This document shows positions 17,421-25,442 of a DNA stretch of 64,000 bases, piece by piece. The notes below the pieces were generated by a model that had not been told where the DNA came from, did not search any database, and was given only the letters and a program-made list of their open reading frames with translations. The stretch comes from an uncultured Acetatifactor sp. (GTDB lineage: Bacteria > Bacillota > Clostridia > Lachnospirales > Lachnospiraceae), in contig CAJUIA010000002.1 of assembly GCA_910586485.1 (NCBI GenBank), positions 62,001-126,000 on the forward strand. The letters run 5' to 3'. Each line of letters opens with the position of its first letter. Positions within the stretch are counted from its first letter, which is position 1. The translations under genes and the position numbers were made by a program.

Positions 17421-18053
17421 ATGGAATATATTGAATTTTCTGCTAAAACGGTAAGTGAAGCGATTACGGAAGCCTGCAGGAAGCTGGGAGTTACCAGTGA
17501 CCGGCTGGATTATGAGGTAATTGACGAGGGCTCCAGCGGTTTTCTGGGAATTGGTTCTAAGCCTGCTGTCATTAAGGCTGCAGTGAAAAACGAAGAAGTT
17601 TCCGTAGAAGATAAGGCCGGAAAATTTTTAAATGATGTGTTTGCCGCAATGAATATGACGGTAATCGTAGATGTAAAATACGATAAAGCAGAAGGAAATA
17701 TGGATATTGATTTAAGCGGCGAGGAAATGGGTGTGTTGATCGGTAAAAGAGGACAGACTCTGGATTCCCTTCAGTATCTTGTATCCTTAGTGGTAAATAA
17801 GGATGCGGAAAATTATATCCGAGTAAAGATTGACACGGAAAATTACCGGGAAAGAAGAAAGGAAACTCTTGAAAACCTTGCAAAGAATATTGCTTATAAG
17901 GTTAAAAGAACAAGAAGACCTGTATCTCTTGAGCCTATGAATCCTTATGAAAGACGTATTATTCATTCCGTGCTTCAGAATGACAAATACGTAACGACCT
18001 ACAGTGAAGGAGAAGAGCCCTTCAGAAAAGTAGTAGTAGCATTGAAAAAATAG
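17421..18053 (+). CDS. khpB: RNA-binding protein KhpB/Jag
   Basis: Cytosolic RNA-binding protein, about 210 residues. It has an N-terminal Jag_N domain (EFSAKTVSEAITEACRKLG; FLGIGSKPA), a KH domain (GEEMGVLIGKRGQTLDSLQYLV) and a C-terminal R3H domain (MNPYERRIIHSVLQ). It forms a complex with KhpA in other Firmicutes and influences cell wall and mRNA. The frame has a TTG at 17412, but GAGGGAGG at 17404-17411 places the start at ATG 17421. Directly after yidC, as usual. Confidence 0.93.
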   Translation: MEYIEFSAKTVSEAITEACRKLGVTSDRLDYEVIDEGSSGFLGIGSKPAVIKAAVKNEEVSVEDKAGKFLNDVFAAMNMTVIVDVKYDKAEGNMDIDLSGEEMGVLIGKRGQTLDSLQYLVSLVVNKDAENYIRVKIDTENYRERRKETLENLAKNIAYKVKRTRRPVSLEPMNPYERRIIHSVLQNDKYVTTYSEGEEPFRKVVVALKK

Positions 18054-18073
18054 GATGGTCATTCATTGAAGGG

Positions 18074-18145
18074 GGCTGTTGCAAAGCTTAGATGAAATAC
18101 AAAGTACGATATTGTATAGAGTCTTTGTTTTACAACAGCCTTTTT
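18074..18145 (+). terminator. Terminator after khpB
   Basis: GGCTGTTGCAAAG (18074-18086) pairs with CTTTG...CAACAGCC (18123-18140), a two-part stem with a long loop, followed by TTTTT. It separates the yidC-khpB unit from mnmE. Confidence 0.65.
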
Positions 18146-18213
18146 CATACTATGGCTGTGCAGATTATGCAGCTTTAAAAGTTCAGTAATTTGAAAAGAG
18201 TGATAAAAAATAT

Positions 18214-19635
18214 ATGAAGATGTCTTCCAATGAGACGATCGCGGCTATTGCTACAGGACTTACGGATTCCGGAATCGGCATTATCAGAATAAGCGGAGAA
18301 CATGCCGTAGAGGTTGGAAATTCTGTATTTCAATCTCCCTCTGGAAAGAAAATATTGAAGCAGGCCGAATCTCATAAATTATATTATGGATATGTTATAG
18401 AAGAAGATTTTGTAATTGATGAAGTAATGGCAGTGGTTATGAAAGCTCCCAGAAGCTTTACCGGAGAAGATACCGTGGAAATTCAATGTCATGGTGGAGC
18501 TTTTGTGATGCAGAAAATTTTAAAAGCTGTGTTAAATCATGGTGCAAGACTTGCAGAGCCCGGTGAATTTACTAAAAGAGCTTTTTTAAACGGGCGGATT
18601 GATTTAAGCAGGGCGGAAGCGGTTATGGATGTGATTCATTCTCAAAATGAGTACGCCCTTCGTTCTTCCGTGAATCAGTTAAAGGGTAGTCTGGAAAAAG
18701 AAATCCGAAAATTAAGAGCCGATATTTTATATGAAATTGCTTTTATAGAATCGGCCTTAGATGATCCGGAGCATATTAGTCTGGAGGGTTATCAGGATAA
18801 GCTGAAAATTAAACTGAACTCCCTGATGGACAATTTGAATAAATTAATTTCTACGTCAGAGGACGGAAGGCTGATCAAAGAGGGGATTAATACGGTAATT
18901 TTAGGCAAACCAAATGTAGGAAAATCTTCTTTGATGAATTTTCTTACCGGAGAGGAAAGTGCTATTGTTACGGAAATTGCCGGGACTACGAGGGATGTGC
19001 TTCGTGAAGCCGTAAACATTTGCGGTGTTCATTTAAATATTGCCGATACGGCGGGAATTCATAATACAGAGGATGCGGTAGAAAAAATCGGTGTGGAAAA
19101 GGCAAAAAAATATGCAAAGGATGCCGATTTGATTCTTTATATTGTAGATCGTTCGCTGCCCCTGGATGAAAGGGACAGAGCGGTTATTCCTGTGATTCAG
19201 GATAAAAAGGCAATGGTTCTTTTAAATAAAAGCGATCTTCCCGGCGTTGTCACCGAAAAAGATATAATGAAAATATTTCATGAATTATTGCCTGAAAGAG
19301 CTTTTGATCACAAGGATATTGCAATCATTCAGACCTCAACAAAATCAAATGAAGGGATGGAAGAGTTTAAAAACAAAATCAAGGAGCTTTTTTTTAAGGG
19401 AGAAATTGATGGTAATCATGAGGTAGTGGTTACCAATATCAGGCATCAGCAAGCTCTCTTAGAAGCATATGAAGCTTTGCAGATGGTGAAAAAAAGTATG
19501 GAGCAGGGAATGCCTGAGGATTTTTATTCTATTGATTTTATGAATGCTTATGGGTCTTTGGGAAGAATTATTGGAGAAGAAGTGGATGAAGATTTGGTAA
19601 ACGAGATCTTTGGTAAATTTTGTATGGGTAAGTGA
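18214..19635 (+). CDS. mnmE: tRNA uridine-5-carboxymethylaminomethyl(34) synthesis GTPase MnmE
   Basis: GTPase that with MnmG modifies wobble uridine 34 of several tRNAs; 473 residues. It has an N-terminal formyl-THF-binding domain (GIIRISGEHA; RSFTGEDTVEIQCHGG) and an inserted G domain with GKPNVGKSSLMN (P loop), DTAGIH and NKSD. The C-terminal FCMGK carries the essential cysteine. Followed by mnmG, its partner. Confidence 0.97.
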   Translation: MKMSSNETIAAIATGLTDSGIGIIRISGEHAVEVGNSVFQSPSGKKILKQAESHKLYYGYVIEEDFVIDEVMAVVMKAPRSFTGEDTVEIQCHGGAFVMQKILKAVLNHGARLAEPGEFTKRAFLNGRIDLSRAEAVMDVIHSQNEYALRSSVNQLKGSLEKEIRKLRADILYEIAFIESALDDPEHISLEGYQDKLKIKLNSLMDNLNKLISTSEDGRLIKEGINTVILGKPNVGKSSLMNFLTGEESAIVTEIAGTTRDVLREAVNICGVHLNIADTAGIHNTEDAVEKIGVEKAKKYAKDADLILYIVDRSLPLDERDRAVIPVIQDKKAMVLLNKSDLPGVVTEKDIMKIFHELLPERAFDHKDIAIIQTSTKSNEGMEEFKNKIKELFFKGEIDGNHEVVVTNIRHQQALLEAYEALQMVKKSMEQGMPEDFYSIDFMNAYGSLGRIIGEEVDEDLVNEIFGKFCMGK

Positions 19636-19684
19636 AAGTCCTGCCCTTTTAATTTGCAGGCAGCAGAAAGGTATGATACTTAGT

Positions 19685-21628
19685 ATGTACGACAGAAAAG
19701 AAAATGTAGATGTATGTGTAATTGGGGCTGGACATGCCGGATGTGAGGCTGCTCTTGCCTGTGCGAGGCTTGGACTGGAAACGGTGATTTTTACGGTCAG
19801 TATTGACAGTATTGCGCTGATGCCCTGTAATCCAAATGTGGGAGGAACTTCTAAAGGTCATTTGGTAAGAGAATTGGATGCCTTAGGAGGGGAAATGGGT
19901 AAAAATATTGACAGGACTTTTATTCAGTCTAAAATGTTGAATGTTTCCAAGGGCCCGGCTGTTCATTCCCTGCGGGCTCAGGCTGATAAAGCGGAATATT
20001 CCAGAGCAATGAGGAAGGTACTTGAAAATCAGGAGCATCTTACAATCAAGCAGGCTGAGGTCTGTGAAATTTTGTGGGAAGAATCAGGTTCCGGGGATCA
20101 AAAGCCTCTGAAAAAAATTACAGGGATAAAGACATTTACAGGAGCGGTTTATGAGTGTAAAGCAGTGATACTTTGTACCGGTACTTATTTGAATGCCAGA
20201 TGTCTTTGCGGAGAAACGATTACTCACACCGGACCCAATGGATTACAGGCAGCAACTCATCTTTCCGCTTCTCTGGAAAAAATGGGAATTGCTTTACGCA
20301 GGTTTAAAACAGGAACTCCTGCCAGAATGGATGGTCGAACGATAGATTATTCTAAAATGGAAGAACAATTTGGGGATGAAAAAATTATTCCGTTTTCCTT
20401 TTCTACAGATCCGGATTCCGTGCAAAAAGAACAGGTATCCTGCTGGCTGACCTATACAAATGACAAAACTCATGAAATCATCAGAAATAACCTGGATCGT
20501 TCTCCTATTTATGCCGGAATCATAGAAGGCGTGGGTCCCAGGTATTGTCCCTCTATTGAGGATAAGGTGGTGAAGTTTGCGGAAAAGGAGCGTCATCAGG
20601 TTTTTATTGAGCCGGAGGGACTGCATACAAATGAAATGTATGTGGGCGGTATGTCTTCTTCCCTTCCAGAGGATGTTCAGCTTGCCATGTATCGAACGGT
20701 TCCCGGACTGGAAAATTGTAAGATTGTTCGTAATGCTTATGCTATTGAGTATGACTGTATCGATGCCAGGGAGTTATATCCTTCTCTTGAGTTCAAAAAA
20801 ATCAAGGGTCTGTTCAGCGGAGGACAGTTAAACGGAAGCAGCGGATATGAGGAAGCGGCTTGTCAGGGGTTGGTGGCAGGTATCAATGCGGCAATGGAAA
20901 TATTTGAAAAAGAGCCCTTGATGATAGATAGGTCGGAGGGTTATATTGGTGTGTTGATTGATGATCTTGTGACCAAGGATAATATAGAGCCTTATCGAAT
21001 GATGACCTCCAGGGCGGAATACAGACTGCTGCTGCGTCAGGATAATGCGGATCTGCGGCTTAGAAAAAAGGGATATGAGGCGGGCCTAGTTTCCAGAGAG
21101 GAATATGAGCTTCTTTTAAAAAAGGAAGAGATGATCAGACAGGAAATTTTGAGGTTAAAAAATACCACAGTAGGTGCAAACAGTAGAATACAGACTTTTT
21201 TGGAGTCAAAGGGCAGTTCTTCTTTGAAAACGGCGGCAAGTTTGGCAGATTTAATTTGCAGACCGGAGCTTTCTTATGAGGATATTGCAGAGATTGACGA
21301 AGAGAGGGAACATTTTGCAAAACAGCTTTGCGGTATGACTTCTCTTCCAGAGAATGTAATTCAGCAGGTAGAGATTGAAATTAAATATGAAGGATATATT
21401 CAAAGGCAGAAGCGTCAGGTAGAACAATTTAAAAAGATGGAAAAAAAGAAAATACCTGCGAATATTGATTATGATGCAGTGGTGTCGCTCAGACTGGAGG
21501 CCAGGCAAAAGCTGAAGCTTTTACGGCCGGTATCCATCGGACAGGCTTCCCGTATATCAGGTGTATCTCCTGCAGATGTATCTGTGCTGCTGGTGTATCT
21601 GGAGCGTTTCACACCGAAGAATGTTTAA
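19685..21628 (+). CDS. mnmG: tRNA uridine-5-carboxymethylaminomethyl(34) synthesis enzyme MnmG
   Basis: FAD-dependent partner of MnmE, about 647 residues. It has an N-terminal dinucleotide-binding motif (VIGAGHAGCEAALACARLG), the signature NPNVGGTSKGHLVRE and the second family signature ARELYPSLEFKKIKGLF. The C-terminal helical domain is complete. The frame is open from 19610; candidate starts are ATG 19673 and ATG 19685. The latter gives the usual MYDRKENVDV start, with AAAGG 13 bases upstream, so the start is uncertain by four codons. Confidence 0.96.
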   Translation: MYDRKENVDVCVIGAGHAGCEAALACARLGLETVIFTVSIDSIALMPCNPNVGGTSKGHLVRELDALGGEMGKNIDRTFIQSKMLNVSKGPAVHSLRAQADKAEYSRAMRKVLENQEHLTIKQAEVCEILWEESGSGDQKPLKKITGIKTFTGAVYECKAVILCTGTYLNARCLCGETITHTGPNGLQAATHLSASLEKMGIALRRFKTGTPARMDGRTIDYSKMEEQFGDEKIIPFSFSTDPDSVQKEQVSCWLTYTNDKTHEIIRNNLDRSPIYAGIIEGVGPRYCPSIEDKVVKFAEKERHQVFIEPEGLHTNEMYVGGMSSSLPEDVQLAMYRTVPGLENCKIVRNAYAIEYDCIDARELYPSLEFKKIKGLFSGGQLNGSSGYEEAACQGLVAGINAAMEIFEKEPLMIDRSEGYIGVLIDDLVTKDNIEPYRMMTSRAEYRLLLRQDNADLRLRKKGYEAGLVSREEYELLLKKEEMIRQEILRLKNTTVGANSRIQTFLESKGSSSLKTAASLADLICRPELSYEDIAEIDEEREHFAKQLCGMTSLPENVIQQVEIEIKYEGYIQRQKRQVEQFKKMEKKKIPANIDYDAVVSLRLEARQKLKLLRPVSIGQASRISGVSPADVSVLLVYLERFTPKNV

Positions 21629-21698
21629 ATTAATTCGTTTTGGAATTAGTTTGCTTTGTAATGATGAGATGCAGTGGTGCTGCGACATGGAGGTTAGT

Positions 21699-22433
21699 GT
21701 GAAAAGCGTGAAGGATTATGATACTTCCAAATTTGAAAAAGATATAAGTGTTTTGGGTGTCAGTCTGACTGGGCAGCAGATCGAGAATTTTCTTGTTTAT
21801 TATGAGATGCTGACTGATTGGAATCAGGTAATGAATTTAACTGCCATCACAGAATATGAGGATGTAATGAAAAAGCATTTTGTGGACAGTATCTCTCTGA
21901 TCAAAGCTTTTGACGTCAGAAAAAAGATTTCCGTGATTGATGTTGGTACGGGGGCGGGATTTCCCGGTCTTGCTTTAAAGCTTGCTTTTCCTCAGCTTCA
22001 GGTTACTCTTTTGGATTCCCTGAATAAAAGGATCAAGTTTTTAGATGCAGTCATCGAAAAATTAAATTTATCAGGTGTAGAGACGATCCACGGCAGGGCG
22101 GAGGATTTGGCAAAGCCGGGAAAGCTAAGGGAAAGCTTTGATTTGTGTGTTTCCAGGGCAGTTGCAAATCTTTCTACCTTGTCCGAATATTGTCTTCCCT
22201 TTGTAAAAATAAACGGTTATTTTATTTCTTATAAATCGGAGAAGATTTTGGAAGAGGTGCCGGCTGCAGAAAGAGCGGTTTTGCTTTTGGGAGGGAGAAT
22301 AAAAGAACAAATAGAATTTCAGCTTCCGGATTCTGATTTGTATCGAAATCTGGTAGTAATTGAAAAATATAAAAAAACACCTGCAAAGTTTCCCAGAAAG
22401 TCCGGACTGCCTGCGAAAGAGCCATTAAAATAA
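21699..22433 (+). CDS. rsmG: 16S rRNA (guanine(527)-N7)-methyltransferase RsmG
   Basis: SAM-dependent methyltransferase of 16S rRNA G527, about 244 residues. It has the family N-terminus (LTDWNQVMNLTAI) and the SAM-binding loop VIDVGTGAGFPGLALK. GRAEDL and CVSRAVANLSTL follow. The frame begins upstream inside mnmG. GTG at 21699 has GGAGG five bases before it and is preferred; ATG 21687 is the alternative. Loss in other bacteria gives low-level streptomycin resistance. Confidence 0.93.
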   Translation: MKSVKDYDTSKFEKDISVLGVSLTGQQIENFLVYYEMLTDWNQVMNLTAITEYEDVMKKHFVDSISLIKAFDVRKKISVIDVGTGAGFPGLALKLAFPQLQVTLLDSLNKRIKFLDAVIEKLNLSGVETIHGRAEDLAKPGKLRESFDLCVSRAVANLSTLSEYCLPFVKINGYFISYKSEKILEEVPAAERAVLLLGGRIKEQIEFQLPDSDLYRNLVVIEKYKKTPAKFPRKSGLPAKEPLK

Positions 22434-22445
22434 AATAAATTGTAT

Positions 22446-22474
22446 TTTACATATTTCTGTTTTTATTATATGAT
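22446..22474 (+). promoter_or_regulatory. Promoter of the DegS/DegU-like pair
   Basis: -35 TTTACA (22446-22451), 17-base spacer, -10 TATGAT (22469-22474), shortly after rsmG and before the kinase gene. Confidence 0.5.
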
Positions 22475-22500
22475 AATAGGAGAAAAGTCACAGATAAGTT

Positions 22501-22522
22501 ATAAGGAACATATGTTCCTTAT
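22501..22522. promoter_or_regulatory. 22-bp perfect palindrome upstream of the kinase gene
   Basis: ATAAGGAACAT and its exact reverse complement abut, giving an 11-bp two-fold symmetric site just downstream of the predicted transcription start. It could be an operator or an RNA hairpin; there is no T tract for termination. Confidence 0.5.
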
Positions 22523-22602
22523 TAATCATTTGTGCAGAAGCAGTGTCGAGGGACGTGAGAGGTAATTAACCATAAAAGATAGTAAGAAGATGGATTTTAA
22601 GA

Positions 22603-23553
22603 ATGAATTTTGATGATTATAGTGCTTTGGAAAAAATAGTGCAGGAAATGTGCGGAGAGCTGAAGATAATTGAAGATAAGGTGAAATATAATCTTCAGTG
22701 TATGAAAGAGGCAGAGGTCTATGCTCATTTATTGACAGACAGTGAGCCTGAGAATTTTAAATTATTTTCTCCCAGAAATGCAGTAAATGTACATAAGGAA
22801 GAAATTGCAAAAGCTTATCAGGAAATAGAAAATTGTAAATGCAAGAATGAACGATTATATGAAAGAAAAGATTTGTTGAACAGCCGGATAAAGATTTTGG
22901 AAAATATTCTGGAGCATAGAGAAGACGGGATGACAGTCTTAAATATTCAGGAGGAAGACAGACAAAGGATTGCCAGAGATCTCCATGATACTTCCTTGCA
23001 GAATCTGGCACATTTAATACATAAAATAGAGTTAAGCACTCTTTATCTGGATGAAGATGTTGTTAAAGCAAAACTGGAGCTGACTGTTGTTAATAATATA
23101 TTGAAAAAGACGATAGATGAAATCCGTAATATTATTTTTGATTTAAGGCCTATGACTTTTGATGATTTGGGATTTAAGGCAGCATTGGAAAGATTGCTTG
23201 CTGCTTTTAATGAAAATCAGAGATATTATCTTGAGGCGGATATAGATGATGTTTCATGTGAAAATAATTTGATTTTGGTATCCATATATCGGGTAATACA
23301 GGAATGCTTAAATAATATTGATAAACATGCGAAGGCAGAAAAAGTATTCTTTTCCTGTAAAATGAAGGAGGGCAGTTGTATAATTACGATTAAGGATGAC
23401 GGGAAAGGTTTTGATCCGGAAAAGAAGCCGGAAGGAAAACATTTTGGTCTTTCTTTAATGCGAGAGAGAATTCGTTTGATAAATGGGAGAATTTCTATTT
23501 CTTCAAGTGAACAAGAAGGTACATATATTAAAATTGAAGTTCCTGTAGCTTAA
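22603..23553 (+). CDS. Cytosolic sensor histidine kinase, DegS/NarL-partner type
   Basis: Histidine kinase without membrane segments, 316 residues. Residues about 1-110 form an alpha-helical, coiled-coil sensor region. The HisKA_3 dimerisation helix carries phospho-acceptor H128 in RQRIARDLHDTSLQN. The HATPase domain has IQECLNNIDKHAKA (N box) and DDGKGFDPE (G box). The layout matches DegS of Bacillus, which also lacks membrane spans, but orthology is not certain. The signal must be intracellular. The cognate regulator follows. Confidence 0.88.
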   Translation: MNFDDYSALEKIVQEMCGELKIIEDKVKYNLQCMKEAEVYAHLLTDSEPENFKLFSPRNAVNVHKEEIAKAYQEIENCKCKNERLYERKDLLNSRIKILENILEHREDGMTVLNIQEEDRQRIARDLHDTSLQNLAHLIHKIELSTLYLDEDVVKAKLELTVVNNILKKTIDEIRNIIFDLRPMTFDDLGFKAALERLLAAFNENQRYYLEADIDDVSCENNLILVSIYRVIQECLNNIDKHAKAEKVFFSCKMKEGSCIITIKDDGKGFDPEKKPEGKHFGLSLMRERIRLINGRISISSSEQEGTYIKIEVPVA

Positions 23554-23612
23554 TTATAATTGAAATATTTGCAGTGATCCGGCAGCATAAGTAAAAGAAG
23601 GAGTGAATCAAT

Positions 23613-24257
23613 ATGAGTATAAGAGTAATGTTGGCAGACGACCATGTATTAATGAGAGAGGGTATTCGGCAGCTCTTGGAGTTTGACGGAAGTATAGAAG
23701 TGGTAGCTGAGGCAAATGATGGAGAAGAGTGTATCGAAAAGCTTTTAGAGATAAAGCCTGAAATTTTATTATTGGACATTAATATGTCTAAAAAGAACGG
23801 AATTGAAGTTTTAAAGGAAATTAAAAGTAAAAACATTGATGTAAAGGTTTTGATTTTGACCGTACATGAGAGTATTGAATATTTATTAAAGGCAGTTGAA
23901 TTGGGGGTGGATGGTTATATAATGAAAGACTCTGAATCAGCGGAACTGAAAAAAGCAATCAGTGTTATTATGGACGGAGAAAGTTATATACAGCCTAATC
24001 TGATTCCTGCTTTAAATAATAGATTAGTGGCCAGGGATATTGACAAGGATAAGATTGAGTCTTTGACCGGTCGTGAATTGGAGGTTTTGATTCAGGTTGC
24101 AAACGGTATGTTTAATAAAGAGATTGCCACTTCATTGAACATCAGCGAGAGGACTGTGAAAAACCATATTTCAAATATTTTTAAAAAAATAGGTGTTTTT
24201 GACCGTACGCAGGCAGCGGTATTTGCTATTAAAAATGATTTGATTAAGCTGTTTTAG
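23613..24257 (+). CDS. LuxR/NarL-family response regulator, DegU-like
   Basis: Response regulator of 214 residues. The receiver domain has acidic pocket D9/D10, phosphorylation site D55 (LLLDINMSKKNG) and the lysine in IMKDSES. The C-terminal LuxR helix-turn-helix contains LTGRELEVLIQVANG and NKEIATSLNISERTVKNHISNIFKKIGV. SD GAAGGAG lies before the ATG. It is transcribed with the kinase, and its transcript probably ends at the parS-containing palindrome just downstream. Confidence 0.9.
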   Translation: MSIRVMLADDHVLMREGIRQLLEFDGSIEVVAEANDGEECIEKLLEIKPEILLLDINMSKKNGIEVLKEIKSKNIDVKVLILTVHESIEYLLKAVELGVDGYIMKDSESAELKKAISVIMDGESYIQPNLIPALNNRLVARDIDKDKIESLTGRELEVLIQVANGMFNKEIATSLNISERTVKNHISNIFKKIGVFDRTQAAVFAIKNDLIKLF

Positions 24258-24300
24258 TTGATAGGTTGTGGATTCGTCCATATTTAGTGGCAGCTGTGAT

Positions 24301-24342
24301 AAAGAAGGAGCAATGTTTCACGTGAAACATTGCTCCTTCTTT
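24301..24342. terminator. parS: parS site 1 inside a 42-bp perfect palindrome/terminator
   Basis: The canonical ParB site TGTTTCACGTGAAACA occupies 24314-24329. It is extended on both sides by AAAGAAGGAGCAA and its reverse complement, so 24301-24342 is perfectly palindromic over 42 bp. As RNA it is a 21-bp hairpin ending in TTCTTTT. It therefore serves as a chromosome-partition site and very likely also as the terminator of the response-regulator transcript. Confidence 0.9.
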
Positions 24343-24362
24343 TAAAATAGTGTACTAGATCA

Positions 24363-24378
24363 TGTTTCACGTGAAACA
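24363..24378. other. parS: parS site 2
   Basis: A second perfect TGTTTCACGTGAAACA, 49 bp centre to centre from the first. It lies about 1.9 kb upstream of parB and 9 kb from oriC, where ParB nucleation is expected. Confidence 0.95.
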
Positions 24379-24406
24379 TTTTGCCCCAAGATATTGTGAA
24401 ATATAT

Positions 24407-24440
24407 GCGTGAAACATTTTAAATAAAGACCGTGAAACAT
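24407..24440. other. Two degenerate parS half-sites
   Basis: GCGTGAAACA (24407-24416) and CCGTGAAACA (24430-24439) each keep an intact right half of parS with a degenerate left half (10 of 16 matches). They are in the same orientation and may be decayed sites or weak ParB-binding extensions of the array. Confidence 0.5.
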
Positions 24441-24496
24441 CTTATATGCCAGTTAATTGTCAAAAAAAGTAATCTAGATATTGTGGTGCGTACTTA

Positions 24497-24997
24497 TTAA
24501 TTAAATTTTTCATAAAGCTTCATCACTTCTTTTTCAGACATTTCCTTTTCTTCATAATAGGGTTTACCGTTTTTTACACCCATTTTAATTTTGCATGGAC
24601 CATCCAGATAATAACCCTTATATTCGTAATCCAAAGTATCTGCCTGGCGAATATATGCTGCTAATTCTTCCGCAGCTTTTTCATATTCTGCCTCGTTGTC
24701 CTTTGCGTGGCCTCCGATCGCAGGTCCAGAGCCGGCACAATAAACACTCAACAAAAGGGTATTTCCGGATTCATCTGTTGCCTCTATAATGTATTCAAGC
24801 ATATTTTCAAAGTCCTCATTTATATATAAAGGCTCTCCAAACAAAAATTTAAGCTGTCCTGGAAACCTGGCCATATTTTCATTAAAATCTGCACTAAATG
24901 GATAATATACATTGCAGATTTTTGAACTGTAGTACATTACGGATTCCGGTTCCTGTGATTTTTTAAATGTGTACATGATCTTCTCACTTTCTGCCAT
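24497..24997 (-). CDS. Hypothetical protein
   Basis: Unrecognised soluble acidic protein, up to 166 residues. Visible features are a YYSSKICNVYYPFSADFNENMARFPGQLKFLFGEPLY-like N-terminal half, an SVYCAGSGPAIGG segment near the middle, and a lysine/glutamate-rich C-terminus. No signal peptide or membrane span. ATG 24976 has a better upstream GAGAAG than ATG 24997, so the first seven residues are uncertain. It is one of few genes here transcribed against the fork and lies alone between parS and parA. No function can be assigned. Confidence 0.7.
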   Translation of the reverse strand: MAESEKIMYTFKKSQEPESVMYYSSKICNVYYPFSADFNENMARFPGQLKFLFGEPLYINEDFENMLEYIIEATDESGNTLLLSVYCAGSGPAIGGHAKDNEAEYEKAAEELAAYIRQADTLDYEYKGYYLDGPCKIKMGVKNGKPYYEEKEMSEKEVMKLYEKFN

Positions 24998-25023
24998 ATA
25001 GGCGGTATCTGTATTAGAATATT

Positions 25024-25067
25024 GCTGATGAAAACGCTCTTCAAAAGAGTATAATCAGCTTTTTTTC
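25024..25067 (+). terminator. Hairpin with T tract in the parA upstream region
   Basis: GCTGAT (25024-25029) pairs with ATCAGC (25054-25059), enclosing an inner CTCTT-CAAA-AGAG hairpin, and is followed by seven T. It reads as an intrinsic terminator on the plus strand, though no gene on that strand lies directly upstream. It could stop read-through from the kinase/regulator unit or belong to an unrecognised short transcript. Confidence 0.45.
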
Positions 25068-25178
25068 AGTTTAGCATATTAGGCTTTGTGTTGCAAGACT
25101 ACGGCGCTTTCTAAAACTTCATGGTTGTCTTTGTTTATAAATGAATGGTTGGTAATTATTCAGCCTTCCGCAAGTACA

Positions 25179-25342
25179 GCCATGCCATTCATAAGTTGCC
25201 GGGATATATATTTTCGCTAACAATTAATATAACTGCCGGCAACTTATTTCATGCCGGGCGTCCGCCCTATAGAAATGATTGTGCAAGTTACCCTTAGTGA
25301 GCAAGCTCACACGGGCAATTTGAACAATCATTTCTGCATGGC
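25179..25342. other. Three-branched inverted-repeat structure upstream of parA
   Basis: An outer stem GCCATGC (25179-25185) with GCATGGC (25336-25342) encloses three hairpins. These are a 12-bp perfect repeat ATAAGTTGCCGG/CCGGCAACTTAT (25191-25247), GGGCG-TC-CGCCC (25256-25267) and a long imperfect hairpin at 25271-25335, with AGAAATGATTGT at its base and GTGAGC-AA-GCTCAC at its tip. It fills most of the 445-base non-coding region before parA. No protein is encoded. It could be a structured RNA or a palindromic repeat element. Confidence 0.5.
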
Positions 25343-25401
25343 TTAACTGTTACCCGGCCAAATTGTTATTTTAATTTTATGTAGATATATCTTGTAATTA
25401 G

Positions 25402-25410
25402 TGATATAAT
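25402..25410 (+). promoter_or_regulatory. Extended -10 promoter of parAB
   Basis: TGATATAAT: a perfect -10 TATAAT (25405-25410) preceded by the extended TG motif, 33 bases before the parA ATG. No good -35 is present, as usual for extended -10 promoters. Confidence 0.55.
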
Positions 25411-25442
25411 TGAAAAGCGAAACAAAAGAAATGGAGAAAATT

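Noticed and set aside
24497..24997. A noc or other partition gene next to parS
   Set aside because: The protein has no helix-turn-helix, ParB-like motif or basic character.
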